DNA of 13,598 nucleotides, from NCBI GenBank assembly GCA_900757905.1, contig CAAEPN010000128.1:1-13598 (forward strand), written 5' to 3'. The notes beneath the pieces are model-generated. The model made no database searches, was not told the DNA's origin, and worked only from the letters and a program-made list of their open reading frames with translations. A program made the position numbers and the translations under genes. Of the stretch, positions 13,543-13,598 are shown piece by piece (position 1 is the first letter of the stretch; each line of letters opens with the position of its first letter). The stretch is from Clostridia bacterium. GTDB lineage: Bacteria > Bacillota > Clostridia > Oscillospirales > CAG-382.

Positions 13543-13598
13543 TTGCTCCGGACTTGCTCCGGACTTGCTCCGGACTTGCTCCGGACTTGCTCCGGACT
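13543..13598. repeat. 11-bp tandem repeat array running off the window
   Basis: The unit TTGCTCCGGAC is repeated five times without a mismatch (13543-13597), and a sixth begins at the last base. The period of 11 is not a multiple of three and no ORF covers it, so it is not a coding repeat. Each unit contains the palindrome TCCGGA, placing a symmetrical site about once per helical turn. It begins 16 nt after the kinase terminator. The full length cannot be judged because the window ends inside it. Confidence 0.9.

Noticed and set aside
13543..13598. CRISPR array
   Set aside because: The 11-bp units are directly adjacent with no spacers.

Overview
The window looks like a chromosomal segment from a Gram-positive Clostridia-type bacterium, probably an Oscillospiraceae/Ruminococcaceae-like gut Firmicute. 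This rests on the SLH-anchored exported protein, the ECF-type (not BtuCDF-type) transporter, strong Shine-Dalgarno sites and tight Gram-positive operon packing. No species can be named from the sequence alone.

Layout. (1) Positions 1-396 carry no convincing gene but form a dense run of inverted repeats and hairpins. A 38-nt perfect stem-loop at 397-434 overlaps the promoter of the first gene. (2) 478-2088 (+) encodes a cytoplasmic fusion of an alpha/beta-hydrolase with a 6-phosphogluconolactonase-type beta-propeller. (3) A shared bidirectional terminator separates it from a convergent MFS transporter (2153-3463, -). (4) A compact 209-bp divergent regulatory region holds promoters for the MFS gene and a LacI-family regulator, twin palindromic operator candidates 32 bp apart, and a 16-bp inverted repeat bracketing the lacI promoter and covering its ribosome binding site. 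(5) From the lacI gene (3673-4653) a very tight run of four more genes follows, with gaps of 9 and 15 bp and then overlaps of 8 and 28 bp: an exported alpha/alpha-barrel protein with three SLH domains, a membrane-anchored DUF4430 protein, EcfT, and one polypeptide joining EcfA, EcfA' and an S component. (6) A separate promoter with 11-bp-periodic CTTAA repeats drives an OmpR-family response regulator and a large multi-TM histidine kinase (10608-13472), ending in a strong hairpin terminator. (7) The window ends inside a perfect 11-bp tandem repeat.

The most interesting block is 4663-10473. Vertebrate transcobalamin and intrinsic factor consist of an alpha6/alpha6 barrel followed by a small beta domain related to DUF4430. 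Here the same two parts appear as separate neighbouring proteins, one held to the cell wall by SLH domains and the other to the membrane by an N-terminal helix. They sit directly upstream of a complete dedicated ECF importer made of only two polypeptides. A coherent reading is a surface capture and import system for cobalamin or another corrinoid-like ligand, but the ligand is inferred, no B12 riboswitch was seen, and the first gene of the run is a LacI-type regulator, a family that usually senses sugars or nucleosides. The window also has a second possible theme: a lactonase/esterase enzyme and an MFS transporter that may belong to carbohydrate or sugar-lactone metabolism.
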